The notes beneath the pieces were generated by a model. The model worked only from the letters and a program-made list of their open reading frames with translations. It did not search any database and was not told the origin of the DNA. Below are positions 42,869-50,535 of a DNA stretch of 64,000 bases, one piece after another (position 1 is the stretch's first letter; every line of letters starts with the position of its first letter). Source of the stretch: Paenibacillus albiflavus (GTDB lineage: Bacteria > Bacillota > Bacilli > Paenibacillales > NBRC-103111); assembly GCF_004344915.1 (NCBI RefSeq), contig NZ_SKFG01000021.1:1-64000 (forward strand). The letters are read 5' to 3'. The position numbers and the translations under genes were made by a program.

Positions 42869-43756
42869 ATGTTAACCGTGCAGCAATTGACGAAGACATT
42901 TTCGAATGGCAAAGGGATTTTCGATGTATCCTTTTCGGTGGAAAAAGGGGAAGTTTTTGGTTTCTTAGGTCCCAATGGCGCGGGTAAATCAACGACTATA
43001 CGTCATATCATGGGTTTCATGAAGCCCGATCAAGGTTATGTTGAGGTTAATGGACTGAACACTTGGGAGACGCAGGGCAAGATCCAATCCTTCATGGGTT
43101 ATCTACCTGGGGAAATCGCGTTTATCGAAGGTATGACGGGCAAGGCATTTCTTGATTTCATGTCGGATATGCATAAGATCAAAGATTTGTCTAAACGTAA
43201 TAGCTTAATCAACCGATTCCAATTCGATGTCAATGTGCCAATTCGTAAAATGTCCAAGGGAATGAAGCAGAAGGTCGGAATTGTCGCTACATTCATGCAT
43301 GACCCTGAGGTGTATATTCTAGATGAACCAACATCCGGTCTTGACCCTCTCATGCAGAAAGTATTTATCGAGCTTGTACTTGAAGAGAAAGCCCGAGGCA
43401 AAACATTCCTGTTATCTTCACACAGCTTCCCAGAAATCGAACGTACCTGCGACAGGGCTGCGATTATTAAGGATGGCAAGATCCTTGCGATTAACAATAT
43501 CCATGAGCTTCAATCCATGCAGCGCAAGCTATTCGATGTTATTTTCGAGAACCAGGCTGACGCAGATGCATTCCGTCACGCTGGCTTACAAATTGTTTCC
43601 TATGAAGGGAACCTGGTCAGGGTTGCGATCCAAGGCAATTATAATCAATTCATAGAAGAGACAGCCAAATATAACATACGGAATATTGATATTTTTACCC
43701 AAAATCTTGAGGATATCTTCATGAATTACTATGATCGGGAGGGAATATCACAATGA
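42869..43756 (+). CDS. ABC exporter ATP-binding subunit
   Basis: A 295-residue ATPase with Walker A FGFLGPNGAGKSTTIRHIMG, signature MSKGMKQKVGIVATFM (LSKGMKQK type in place of LSGGQ), Walker B VYILDEPTSGLDPLM and the H-loop LLSSHSFPEIERTCD. The rest is a small regulatory domain. Such ATPases serve ABC-2 exporters of drugs, peptides or lipids. ATG 42869 follows CGGAGG. The stop overlaps the permease ATG by four bases. Confidence 0.9.
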   Translation: MLTVQQLTKTFSNGKGIFDVSFSVEKGEVFGFLGPNGAGKSTTIRHIMGFMKPDQGYVEVNGLNTWETQGKIQSFMGYLPGEIAFIEGMTGKAFLDFMSDMHKIKDLSKRNSLINRFQFDVNVPIRKMSKGMKQKVGIVATFMHDPEVYILDEPTSGLDPLMQKVFIELVLEEKARGKTFLLSSHSFPEIERTCDRAAIIKDGKILAINNIHELQSMQRKLFDVIFENQADADAFRHAGLQIVSYEGNLVRVAIQGNYNQFIEETAKYNIRNIDIFTQNLEDIFMNYYDREGISQ

Positions 43757-44559
43757 ATATGACTTTATATAAGCAGATGATGAAAGTTAACCTGAAGGGA
43801 TTCATGAACTATTCACTTGGTTCCGCCTTCTATATCCTTCTCATGTTCTGGTTATATCCGGGTATTGCCCAGAACGCCAAAGCAATCGACTCCGTTGTTC
43901 AATCGATGCCTGAAGGGATCGGAAGAGCATTCGGTCTTAACGGTTTTGGTACTGCGGAAGCATTTATCTCAGGGGAATACTACGGATTAATTCTTGTTCT
44001 TATTCTTTCTATTGTATGTGTCCAGTTATCCACTCAGCTCATGGCTAAACTAGTAGATCAAGGCTCGATGGCCTATCTATTGTCTAGCCCAACGACAAGA
44101 GTCAAGATTGCCTTGACGCAAGCGCTCGTTATGACAACCGGACTGTTCTTGATCATTGCCATTACAACTGTAGCAGGTCTTGCTGGTAATGCATGGTTTC
44201 TAGAAGGATTTGAGTTTGACACGACCAGTTTTATTCAGATGAATATCTCTGCGTTTCTGCTATTCTTTGCAGTCGGAGGAATTACATTCTTGATATCCTC
44301 TCTCGCAAATGATGAAAAGAAAGCATTAGGTATTGCAGGCTTTATTACATTCGGATTCTTCAGTCTAGATTTAATTGGTAAACTCAGTACGAAGCTTGAT
44401 TGGATGAAAAGCATCACGCTCTTCACCCTTTATAAACCTGGTGATATTATTAACGGGAAGGCGGATCTTCTCACATCGTATACTGTTTTATTAGCGATTG
44501 GTCTCGTATCGATTGCGCTTGCCATTATTTTATTCCGTAAGCGTGATTTGCCACTGTAA
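43753..44559 (+). CDS. ABC-2 type exporter permease
   Basis: A 268-residue membrane protein with six predicted helices. It resembles the YhaP/ABC-2 permeases that include the GLNGFGTAEAFISGEYYGL loop, followed by QLMAKLVDQGSMAYLLSSPT as the cytoplasmic coupling segment, and ends IILFRKRDLPL. Translational overlap with the ATPase shows that they form one exporter, regulated by the divergent TetR protein. The substrate is unknown. Confidence 0.88.
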   Translation: MNMTLYKQMMKVNLKGFMNYSLGSAFYILLMFWLYPGIAQNAKAIDSVVQSMPEGIGRAFGLNGFGTAEAFISGEYYGLILVLILSIVCVQLSTQLMAKLVDQGSMAYLLSSPTTRVKIALTQALVMTTGLFLIIAITTVAGLAGNAWFLEGFEFDTTSFIQMNISAFLLFFAVGGITFLISSLANDEKKALGIAGFITFGFFSLDLIGKLSTKLDWMKSITLFTLYKPGDIINGKADLLTSYTVLLAIGLVSIALAIILFRKRDLPL

Positions 44560-44589
44560 ATAAATAACCCTCATTTCAGATCTGAAGTG

Positions 44590-44650
44590 ACCCTTAGAAT
44601 GGGCATTGAATAAACCACTGGTTTATCCGATGATTTCTAGGGGTATTTTT
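44590..44650 (+). terminator. Terminator after the ABC exporter operon
   Basis: ACCCTTAGAA (44590-44599) pairs with TTCTAGGGGT (one wobble), with ATAAACCA/TGGTTTAT nested inside. It ends in T5 and lies 30 bases after the permease stop. A 12-bp palindrome TTCAGATCTGAA precedes it. Confidence 0.7.
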
Positions 44651-44764
44651 ATGCTACCTGATATCATTGCATCACCACTTGTTTTTATTGCGCAGGCTAA
44701 TTAACAGATAGACCACCCGTAAATGGATGGCCTATAGTATGTTTTTCATTTAATCGAAAGTTCT

Positions 44765-45553
44765 TTACTTCAACTTTTCAACATGGGAACCCAGAAAGAA
44801 TTGAACATTTGTATAGCCGCCGGATACATTTGCAAATGACCATGGTCCTACAGGTACTCCCCAACATCGAACATCATCTTCTTCAAGGATATCACCAGTG
44901 GATTTGTAAAGTAACAATTGATAAGAGAATCCGTTGTCGTCCATGACGTGCAAAGTTGCCAGGGTTGTATTATCTTCAAGCTGAGTTTCTTCAATTGTAA
45001 CTACAGTGCCACTGAAGCTAGCCATTTTATCAAAATAGGGGGCAGCATTCTTGTTTAGGAGTTTAGCATTAATTGATTTGTCAGTCATGTCCTTGGCAGC
45101 TTTTATATCCGCATCATCTTGTGCAGGAAATAATTTATAATTGCTTACAATAAAATCATAGGTTTTTTGATTCAATTCTACTGCATCTTCGGTAATGGCG
45201 GGAATTGCTAATTGTGCGTGATTAGCGTATTTTGTTTTTTCGAAATTTTCTTTCTTTTTTGCCTCTTCTTCAGCCTTTGCTTTAGCTTCAGCTACTTTCT
45301 TAGCTTTATCTTCAGCTTCTTTTTTAGCTTTCGCTTCTTCAGCCGCTTTTGCCTCAGCTTCTGCCTTTATTTTGGCTTCAGCTTCAATTTTAGCTTTTTC
45401 TTCTGCAGTAATCTCAACTTTTGCAGTTGGAGAAGCTTGGGTAGCTTGTACCGGGTCCTTATTTGAGGAACAACCTAAAATGCTTAAAGTCAATATGAGC
45501 ATCAATCCGATAATAAAATATTTACTCGCTTTGTTGTGATCAAGAATCTTCAT
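44765..45553 (-). CDS. Coiled-coil lipoprotein with an OB-like C-terminal domain
   Basis: A 262-residue lipoprotein: signal ending SILGC with Cys28. Then comes a stretch of about 65 residues built almost only from Ala, Glu and Lys (for example AEAKIKAEAEAKAAEEAKAK), which should be one long rigid helix. The C-terminal 150 residues include FSGTVVTIEETQLEDNTTLA and VRCWGVPVGPW, resembling OB-fold ligand or nucleic-acid binding strands. This end domain is known from other bacilli lipoproteins of unknown role. ATG 45553 is preferred to 45565, because GAAGGG touches the latter. The helix would hold the domain away from the membrane, through the wall. Confidence 0.78.
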   Translation of the reverse strand: MKILDHNKASKYFIIGLMLILTLSILGCSSNKDPVQATQASPTAKVEITAEEKAKIEAEAKIKAEAEAKAAEEAKAKKEAEDKAKKVAEAKAKAEEEAKKKENFEKTKYANHAQLAIPAITEDAVELNQKTYDFIVSNYKLFPAQDDADIKAAKDMTDKSINAKLLNKNAAPYFDKMASFSGTVVTIEETQLEDNTTLATLHVMDDNGFSYQLLLYKSTGDILEEDDVRCWGVPVGPWSFANVSGGYTNVQFFLGSHVEKLK

Positions 45554-45670
45554 TTCATATTTCATCCCTTCAGTTAATTAGTATGTTATTACTATTTGAC
45601 GAAAAAAATGATATACCTTCCTGAATACTGTAGAATTTTGTATTATTTTCCCCATTTCGAGAACGCAAAA

Positions 45671-45706
45671 CAAAAAGCTGACGCCGGTAAAGTACCGACG
45701 CCAGCT
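45671..45706 (-). terminator. Terminator after the NDH-2 gene
   Basis: AGCTGGCGTCGGTA pairs with TACCGGCGTCAGCT on the minus strand (one wobble), followed by TTTTTG, 13 bases after the stop. Confidence 0.82.
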
Positions 45707-45718
45707 CACAGCCTTGTT

Positions 45719-46897
45719 CTAGTAAGCGAGTGTATAGAGAGCCTTGATATGCGATAAGTAACGAACGTTACTTGCTTCTTTCATAATTGTCGCAGGCAAG
45801 CCTTTAAGTGAAGTTCCATTAGCACCGATCGTTGCAACAGCATCCTTGCGGCCTAAGCTTGCAAGTGTACCTGAGTTTACAGGTTCGAATGTTTCGAACG
45901 CTTTGTCAGCCAAGAATGCATACAGGTTATAACCGACGAGTTCACCCATTTGCCAAGCGATTTGAGCTGTAGGTGGATATGGGCGACCATCAGCCGCGAA
46001 TACAACTGCACTATCCCCAACAACAAATACATCCTTGTGAGATGTGGATTGCAGATAATCGTTAACAGTTGCACGACCGCGGTTCACCTCAAGACCTGAC
46101 TCTCCAACTAGCGGATTTCCTTGAACGCCACCTGTCCATACGAATGTATTCGTAACGATCTTCTGTCCATCTTTAAGCTCTACAACGTTACCGTCAACAT
46201 TCGTTACAGGAAGACCTGTCAAGAATTTAACGCCACGAGCTTCTAAGCTTGCCACAGCACGTTCGATCAAGTGATCAGGAAAAACTGGAAGAATCTTAGG
46301 ACCAGCTTCAACTAGCAATAGCTTAATTTCTTTTGCGTCAACACCATAAGTTTTGCTTAACTTCGGCAATTGGTCTGCAATTTCACCAACAAGCTCAACA
46401 CCTGTTAGACCGCCGCCACCAATAAGGATTGTTGCATCCGCTTCATTGCGAGTCTCAGCATAAATGCGAATGCGATCTTCGATATGCTTACTGATATGGT
46501 TCGCATCTTCAGCTGATTTAAGCACCATACTGTACTGTTCAAGTCCTGGAATATTGAAGTAAGCTGTCTTACTTCCTAGACCTACAACAAGAGCATCATA
46601 AGTTAGTTTTGCACCGTCTGCCATTTTGACAACTTTCTCTTCAACGGAAAAAGATTCAACCTTACCGATCATAAGATCGATATCTAATCCCTTAAATAAC
46701 TTTGTTAAAGGCATTGCAATTGCCTTCTCAGCAATGCTGCCTGCTGCAAGACGGTGCAGTTCAGTAATGATCTGATGTGTTGGGTATTGATTTACCACAG
46801 TTACACGCGCTTCATCCTTATTCATGTATTTACGAATATTAAGAGCGGCAAGAAGACCGCCATAACCTGCACCTAGAATAACTATATGTTTGGACAT
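45719..46897 (-). CDS. ndh: Type II NADH dehydrogenase (NDH-2)
   Basis: A 392-residue FAD enzyme that passes electrons from NADH to menaquinone at the inner membrane face without pumping protons. The FAD site is IVILGAGYGGLLAALNI, the NADH site ILIGGGGLTGVELVGEIADQ, with VGLGSKTAYF and the late FVVGDSAVVF plus PTAQIAWQMGELVGYNL block typical of NDH-2. ATG 46897 is seven bases after CGGAGG, so the longer frame to 46918 is not used. It follows a DUF1641 gene by 33 bases, the same order as the yjlC-ndh operon of Bacillus subtilis. Confidence 0.92.
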   Translation of the reverse strand: MSKHIVILGAGYGGLLAALNIRKYMNKDEARVTVVNQYPTHQIITELHRLAAGSIAEKAIAMPLTKLFKGLDIDLMIGKVESFSVEEKVVKMADGAKLTYDALVVGLGSKTAYFNIPGLEQYSMVLKSAEDANHISKHIEDRIRIYAETRNEADATILIGGGGLTGVELVGEIADQLPKLSKTYGVDAKEIKLLLVEAGPKILPVFPDHLIERAVASLEARGVKFLTGLPVTNVDGNVVELKDGQKIVTNTFVWTGGVQGNPLVGESGLEVNRGRATVNDYLQSTSHKDVFVVGDSAVVFAADGRPYPPTAQIAWQMGELVGYNLYAFLADKAFETFEPVNSGTLASLGRKDAVATIGANGTSLKGLPATIMKEASNVRYLSHIKALYTLAY

Positions 46898-46930
46898 CGT
46901 TGTTCCTCCGTTCATCAATGAAAGTAGATA

Positions 46931-47374
46931 CTATTTGTTATTTGCACGTTCTCCAGCAACTTGAAGATAAGCATTCAAAAAGCGGAATAGCTTTTGAGCT
47001 TGCGGATCTTTGACCATCTTGAGCAAACCAAATAATCCGATCACCTCAGTGCTAGCTTCTGCGCGATCTTTAGCCTCAATTACATTCGCAGCCATATTTT
47101 TTACGGACTCAGTTACAGGAGCAGCCATTTCTTTAATCGCTCCTACGGCATCATTCTTTAATACTTCGTCAGTCGCAACACCTTGTACAAAAGTATATGA
47201 TTTCGTCAAAATATTAACGAGTTCAGTCAATTTAGGCAACTGAGTAACAAGAGCAGTTAAAGATTCTTGAACCTCTGGTTTTAGCAGCTGACTAACGATA
47301 TCGAGTTGTTCTTGACTAGGTAAATTGTTTGCATTGACTTGTTCAGGCTTGATTTCAGTAACAGTTTCTGACAT
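46931..47374 (-). CDS. DUF1641 protein (YjlC-like), operon with NDH-2
   Basis: A 147-residue soluble protein of the DUF1641 family, found beside NADH dehydrogenase or formate dehydrogenase genes. Recognisable parts are LTALVTQLPKLTELVNILTK, FVQGVATDEVLKND and the closing GLLKMVKDPQAQKLFRFLNA segment. The Bacillus counterpart yjlC is co-transcribed with ndh. It starts at 47374, eight bases after AAAGGAG. The exact role is unknown; a membrane-docking or complex-assembly function has been supposed. Confidence 0.9.
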   Translation of the reverse strand: MSETVTEIKPEQVNANNLPSQEQLDIVSQLLKPEVQESLTALVTQLPKLTELVNILTKSYTFVQGVATDEVLKNDAVGAIKEMAAPVTESVKNMAANVIEAKDRAEASTEVIGLFGLLKMVKDPQAQKLFRFLNAYLQVAGERANNK

Positions 47375-47459
47375 GTTTAATTCTCCTTTGTGTTAAAATT
47401 CTCAAACCCAAAGAGTTCAAGAAATAGTTGGACCTATGGCAAGGTACATGTATAACTAC

Positions 47460-47483
47460 GTGAATTTTTGCGCAAGCATTCAC
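47460..47483 (-). promoter_or_regulatory. Inverted repeat in the DUF1641-ndh promoter region
   Basis: GTGAAT (47460-47465) faces ATTCAC (47478-47483) with a 12-base spacer containing TTGCGC, which could be a -35 box (TACATG follows 17 bases further). The arms resemble Rex half-sites, but the spacing does not fit the usual TTGTGAA-N4-TTCACAA. The regulator is open. Confidence 0.35.
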
Positions 47484-47613
47484 AGAACTCATCATTTGGG
47501 TGACATTTTTCATCGCAATTCTTATGAAAATAAGAATACGACTTATTTAGTAGGAATTATAAACTATTTTTTTTAATAAGTATACAACTTTGATTTTATC
47601 AATTAATGGTTGA

Positions 47614-47640
47614 AACCCGCTCCTTATGTAGGAACGGGCT
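47614..47640 (-). terminator. Terminator after the MFS gene
   Basis: GCCCGtTCCT pairs with AGGAgCGGGT around a 5-base loop on the minus strand, 10 bases after the stop. The T tract is short (TTTC). Confidence 0.6.
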
Positions 47641-47650
47641 AAATTCATGA

Positions 47651-48895
47651 TTAATGACTTGCCGCTAAATCGATATGCTTCAAATGTTTTTGATTCAGAG
47701 CCAAGAAAATAACAGACATCATAACAAAAGCACCACCCACTACAAAAGGAACATGTGAATTAAATGTTTCACCTAGCTTGCCTGCTACGAATGGTGCAAT
47801 AGCTCCGCCTATAAACCGCAAGAAGCTGTAAGCTGCGGATGCTGTTGAACGTTCTACAGGAGCTGCGTTCATAACCGCTGTCGTAATTAGTGTATTATTA
47901 TTTCCGAGTAAAGCACCCGCAAATACAACTGCTGCTATAACAAGCCATTGAGTCGATGTCCAAATTCCCATAGCCAGTAAATCAAGTCCAAACAGAATCA
48001 GCATGATCATCATGGATTTATTCGTTCCAAATTTCTTTTGCAGCTTAGGGGCCATGAATACGGAAGTGATGGCAAGGAGCAGTCCCCAACCCAGAAATAC
48101 ATATCCTAACCCATGCTCTTCTAATCCTAGAACGAATGGTGCATAAGCCATTAAAGTAAAGAAACCAAAGTTATATAAGCAAGCTGTAAGACCATATACG
48201 ACAAGAGCTCGATGCTTCATTGCACGAAAAGGATCTAGTATATTCGTTTTGTGCGCTGCAGCTTCTGGACTCTTCTTGGGCGCCTTCGGCATCATAATGA
48301 ATAAGCTCAGAAATGCAATAACCATTAATGCAGCTACCCCAAAGAATGGACCACTCCAATGGATCGCGCCTAGTTCACCACCGAGCAGTGGACCAATGGA
48401 AATACCTAAACCAATCGCAGCCTCGTATAAAATAATCGCTTGCGCTACGCCAGACTTAGATAATGACACAATCGCCGTTAATGCCGTAGCGACAAAAAGC
48501 GCATTTCCTAGTCCCCATCCTCCGCGTAAACCAATAAGCTCCCATATGCCACTCGACATACCACCTAACGCTGAGAAAATCGCGATAATAACGATCCCAG
48601 TAAGTAGTGTGCCCTTAATTCCTAATCTTGATGAAATAAATCCAGTAAAAAGCATCGCAATTGCCATAACCGCATTGTAGCTAGTGAATAATAGGGACAC
48701 TTGGCTGTACGAAGCATTTAATTGCTTACCTATCGCTGGCAGAATCGGATCAACAAGTCCTAGACCCATAAATGCAATTACACAAGCAAATCCGACAGCC
48801 CAGACAGCTCTTGGTTGATTAAGAAGGCTGGTTTTTTCTGATGATAAAGGTAATGCGGTTGATGTACAATTGCTTACATTATTTTGTGATGACAT
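47651..48895 (-). CDS. MFS transporter under MarR control
   Basis: A 414-residue, 12-helix transporter of the DHA1-type multidrug group: LGLVDPILPAIGKQLNAS in helix 1, motif A-like GFISSRLGIKGTLL, and GPLLGGELG as motif C in helix 5. ATG 48895 follows AAAAGGAG by 10 bases. It is divergent from a MarR gene, and its consensus promoter contains two copies of the same operator, so it is very likely a repressed efflux pump induced by a small aromatic or toxic ligand. Confidence 0.88.
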   Translation of the reverse strand: MSSQNNVSNCTSTALPLSSEKTSLLNQPRAVWAVGFACVIAFMGLGLVDPILPAIGKQLNASYSQVSLLFTSYNAVMAIAMLFTGFISSRLGIKGTLLTGIVIIAIFSALGGMSSGIWELIGLRGGWGLGNALFVATALTAIVSLSKSGVAQAIILYEAAIGLGISIGPLLGGELGAIHWSGPFFGVAALMVIAFLSLFIMMPKAPKKSPEAAAHKTNILDPFRAMKHRALVVYGLTACLYNFGFFTLMAYAPFVLGLEEHGLGYVFLGWGLLLAITSVFMAPKLQKKFGTNKSMMIMLILFGLDLLAMGIWTSTQWLVIAAVVFAGALLGNNNTLITTAVMNAAPVERSTASAAYSFLRFIGGAIAPFVAGKLGETFNSHVPFVVGGAFVMMSVIFLALNQKHLKHIDLAASH

Positions 48896-48923
48896 GTATT
48901 CATAACTCCTTTTATCCATATGG

Positions 48924-48976
48924 TTGCATTATACAACTAATTAATTGTATTATACAACTATATAGGTATATGTCAA
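48924..48976 (-). promoter_or_regulatory. Consensus promoter with two MarR operator copies
   Basis: Minus-strand TTGACA (48971-48976) and TATAAT (48949-48954) are both perfect, with a 16-base spacer. The 13-bp palindrome TTGTATTATACAA (48945-48957) covers the -10 box. A second copy, TTGCATTATACAA (48924-48936), lies exactly 21 bp away, two helical turns on the same face. This fits cooperative binding by MarR dimers encoded just to the right. Confidence 0.75.
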
Positions 48977-49041
48977 TCTCGGTGCTAGTATGTTACCATT
49001 GAAGAAGTTCATGATCACATTACATGATGAAGGTGGGTATA

Positions 49042-49467
49042 ATGGAGAAATCATCACATGAAACGATTGAACTAGAAATGGCTTTTCTTGTTCGCCGTGT
49101 TACTTCTATGACTTCCAGTAGTAAAAGTCTCGGTATGCTTGACCGTTCTGCTTATTTATTCCTGCATCACATAACATCACATGGTCCTGCTGGTGTTAAA
49201 GCATTAGCAGATGAATTTCAATTGGATATTTCAACAGCGAGCAGGCAAGCCGCTGCTTTAGAGCAGAAAGAATTCTTATATCGAATACCAGATCCTCATG
49301 ATGGAAGAGCCTATTCCTTGCAAATAACGGAATTAGGATTGCAAGAATATCTTGACTACAAAACAATACGAATAAATAAAATGAAGACTGTGCTTCATGA
49401 ATGGTCTGAAGATGACCGCATGAAATTCGGAGAATTATTGCGTAAGTTCAATCGTTCATTTCGATAG
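49042..49467 (+). CDS. MarR-family transcriptional regulator
   Basis: A 141-residue winged-helix regulator: LDRSAYLFLHHITSHGPAGV, the recognition helix in LDISTASRQAAALEQKEFLY and the wing RIPDPHDGRAYSLQITELG, all standard for MarR. ATG 49042 follows AAGGTGG by six bases, so the longer frame from 49024 is not used. It is divergent from the MFS transporter, whose promoter carries two matching palindromes; autoregulation is also likely. Confidence 0.88.
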   Translation: MEKSSHETIELEMAFLVRRVTSMTSSSKSLGMLDRSAYLFLHHITSHGPAGVKALADEFQLDISTASRQAAALEQKEFLYRIPDPHDGRAYSLQITELGLQEYLDYKTIRINKMKTVLHEWSEDDRMKFGELLRKFNRSFR

Positions 49468-49477
49468 AAGCCTATAT

Positions 49478-49509
49478 AAAAGCCCTTGGACCTCCTGGTC
49501 AAGGGCTTT
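49478..49509. terminator. Bidirectional terminator between MarR and DUF4177 genes
   Basis: AAAGCCCTTGgACC pairs with GGTCAAGGGCTTT (one bulged base) between two converging genes, 11 bases after the MarR stop. Confidence 0.8.
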
Positions 49510-49536
49510 AACTCGTAGCTGAACTATTCTATAAAA

Positions 49537-49734
49537 CTATCTTTTTCTCTTAAATACACATACGATCTCACGCGATGCGCCTTGCGACATACTTGTATCA
49601 AAACAAGAAATAAGTTCCCAACCTGCACTGCCTAGCGAATTCAGTTCATTCTCAAACTCAGCCAGATCCACCTTGCCTCCAAAGAATCCTTTGGTATGTA
49701 ATTTTAATGTTTTGTATTCCCATGTGTCTATCAT
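49537..49734 (-). CDS. DUF4177 protein
   Basis: A 65-residue protein of the DUF4177 family: WEYKTLKL at the start, NELNSLGSAGWELISCFDT in the middle and REIVCVFKRKR at the end, a compact beta-alpha-beta unit. It overlaps the stop of the thioesterase gene by four bases (ATGA) and is co-translated with it. The function is unknown. Confidence 0.85.
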   Translation of the reverse strand: MIDTWEYKTLKLHTKGFFGGKVDLAEFENELNSLGSAGWELISCFDTSMSQGASREIVCVFKRKR

Positions 49735-50471
49735 TTATGAGCCTCCCTACTAATCATTGCTTCGAAAAACACTTTACTTTCTGCTGAGACTCCCCGAATA
49801 TATATCTCTGACCCCGAGTGGACGGAACGGAGAATCGTTATTTCTTCACCCATGATAGCTTCCTGATAATAGGTGATCCGGAATCGGTTCAGTCCAGCAT
49901 CCAGCTCTGCTGTAGTCAATGCATCTAAACAGATATCAGCAAATCGCGCATTATTCAAATGCCCATTCATGTCTATACTGCTGTAACGAACCTTCCACAC
50001 ATAGGCTTCCTCAAGTGGAATTTCCGCCGGGATCGATACGCGAGCTGGCGCATCGCCAATTGAATCGGTCGTATTGGCCGCAACCTCAAATGGAAACGCA
50101 GATGAGCGAAGAATTTTACGTTTATTCAGATCGACAAGCACCCATACGGTTCTAGCTTGTCCGATCTGCTCATGCCCTTCTCCAAATAAGCGAAAATCGC
50201 GCAACCATTGCACGCCCTTCGGTTCTTTATTCCACGTTTCAATTTCGAACTCTTCACCATATCGCGGCATGCGCGTAAGCTCCAGATCGATCGTAGTCAG
50301 CATCCATGCCATATCATGTGCAAGTAATTTCTCTAAAGATACGCCTAAACTTGCAATATGCGCATCGCCAGCACGCTGCATCCATTCAAGTAAAGTGGAT
50401 AGTTTACAATCTCGCTTGTAATCACAGTTATCCGATTGCACCAAATGCTGTTCATTCCACAGATGTCTCAA
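49731..50471 (-). CDS. Acyl-ACP thioesterase
   Basis: A 246-residue double hot-dog thioesterase that would release a fatty acid from acyl carrier protein. Features are LLEWMQRAGDAHIASLGVSL, MAWMLTTIDLELTRMPRYGE, IETWNKEPKGVQWLRDF in the first hot-dog domain, and VRYSSIDMNGHLNNARFADI, the Asn/His catalytic segment, in the second. The start is placed at TTG 50471, nine bases after AAAGGAG; two nearer TTG codons are too close. The gene overlaps the DUF4177 gene by four bases. Confidence 0.87.
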   Translation of the reverse strand: MRHLWNEQHLVQSDNCDYKRDCKLSTLLEWMQRAGDAHIASLGVSLEKLLAHDMAWMLTTIDLELTRMPRYGEEFEIETWNKEPKGVQWLRDFRLFGEGHEQIGQARTVWVLVDLNKRKILRSSAFPFEVAANTTDSIGDAPARVSIPAEIPLEEAYVWKVRYSSIDMNGHLNNARFADICLDALTTAELDAGLNRFRITYYQEAIMGEEITILRSVHSGSEIYIRGVSAESKVFFEAMISREAHK

Positions 50472-50535
50472 TGTCAACAACTCCTTTAGTACCCTTATCA
50501 TACTATTTTTAATGAGCAGATGACATCAGTACTTA

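Noticed and set aside
45212-45466. Phe-rich 84-codon plus-strand frame
   Set aside because: It is the mirror of the Ala/Glu/Lys repeat in the lipoprotein gene and has no ribosome site.
47440-47490. Rex operator before the DUF1641-ndh operon
   Set aside because: Arms are separated by 12 bases and do not give TTGTGAA-N4-TTCACAA.
48249-48680. 143-codon plus-strand frame
   Set aside because: Antisense to the MarR-controlled MFS gene, without start signals.
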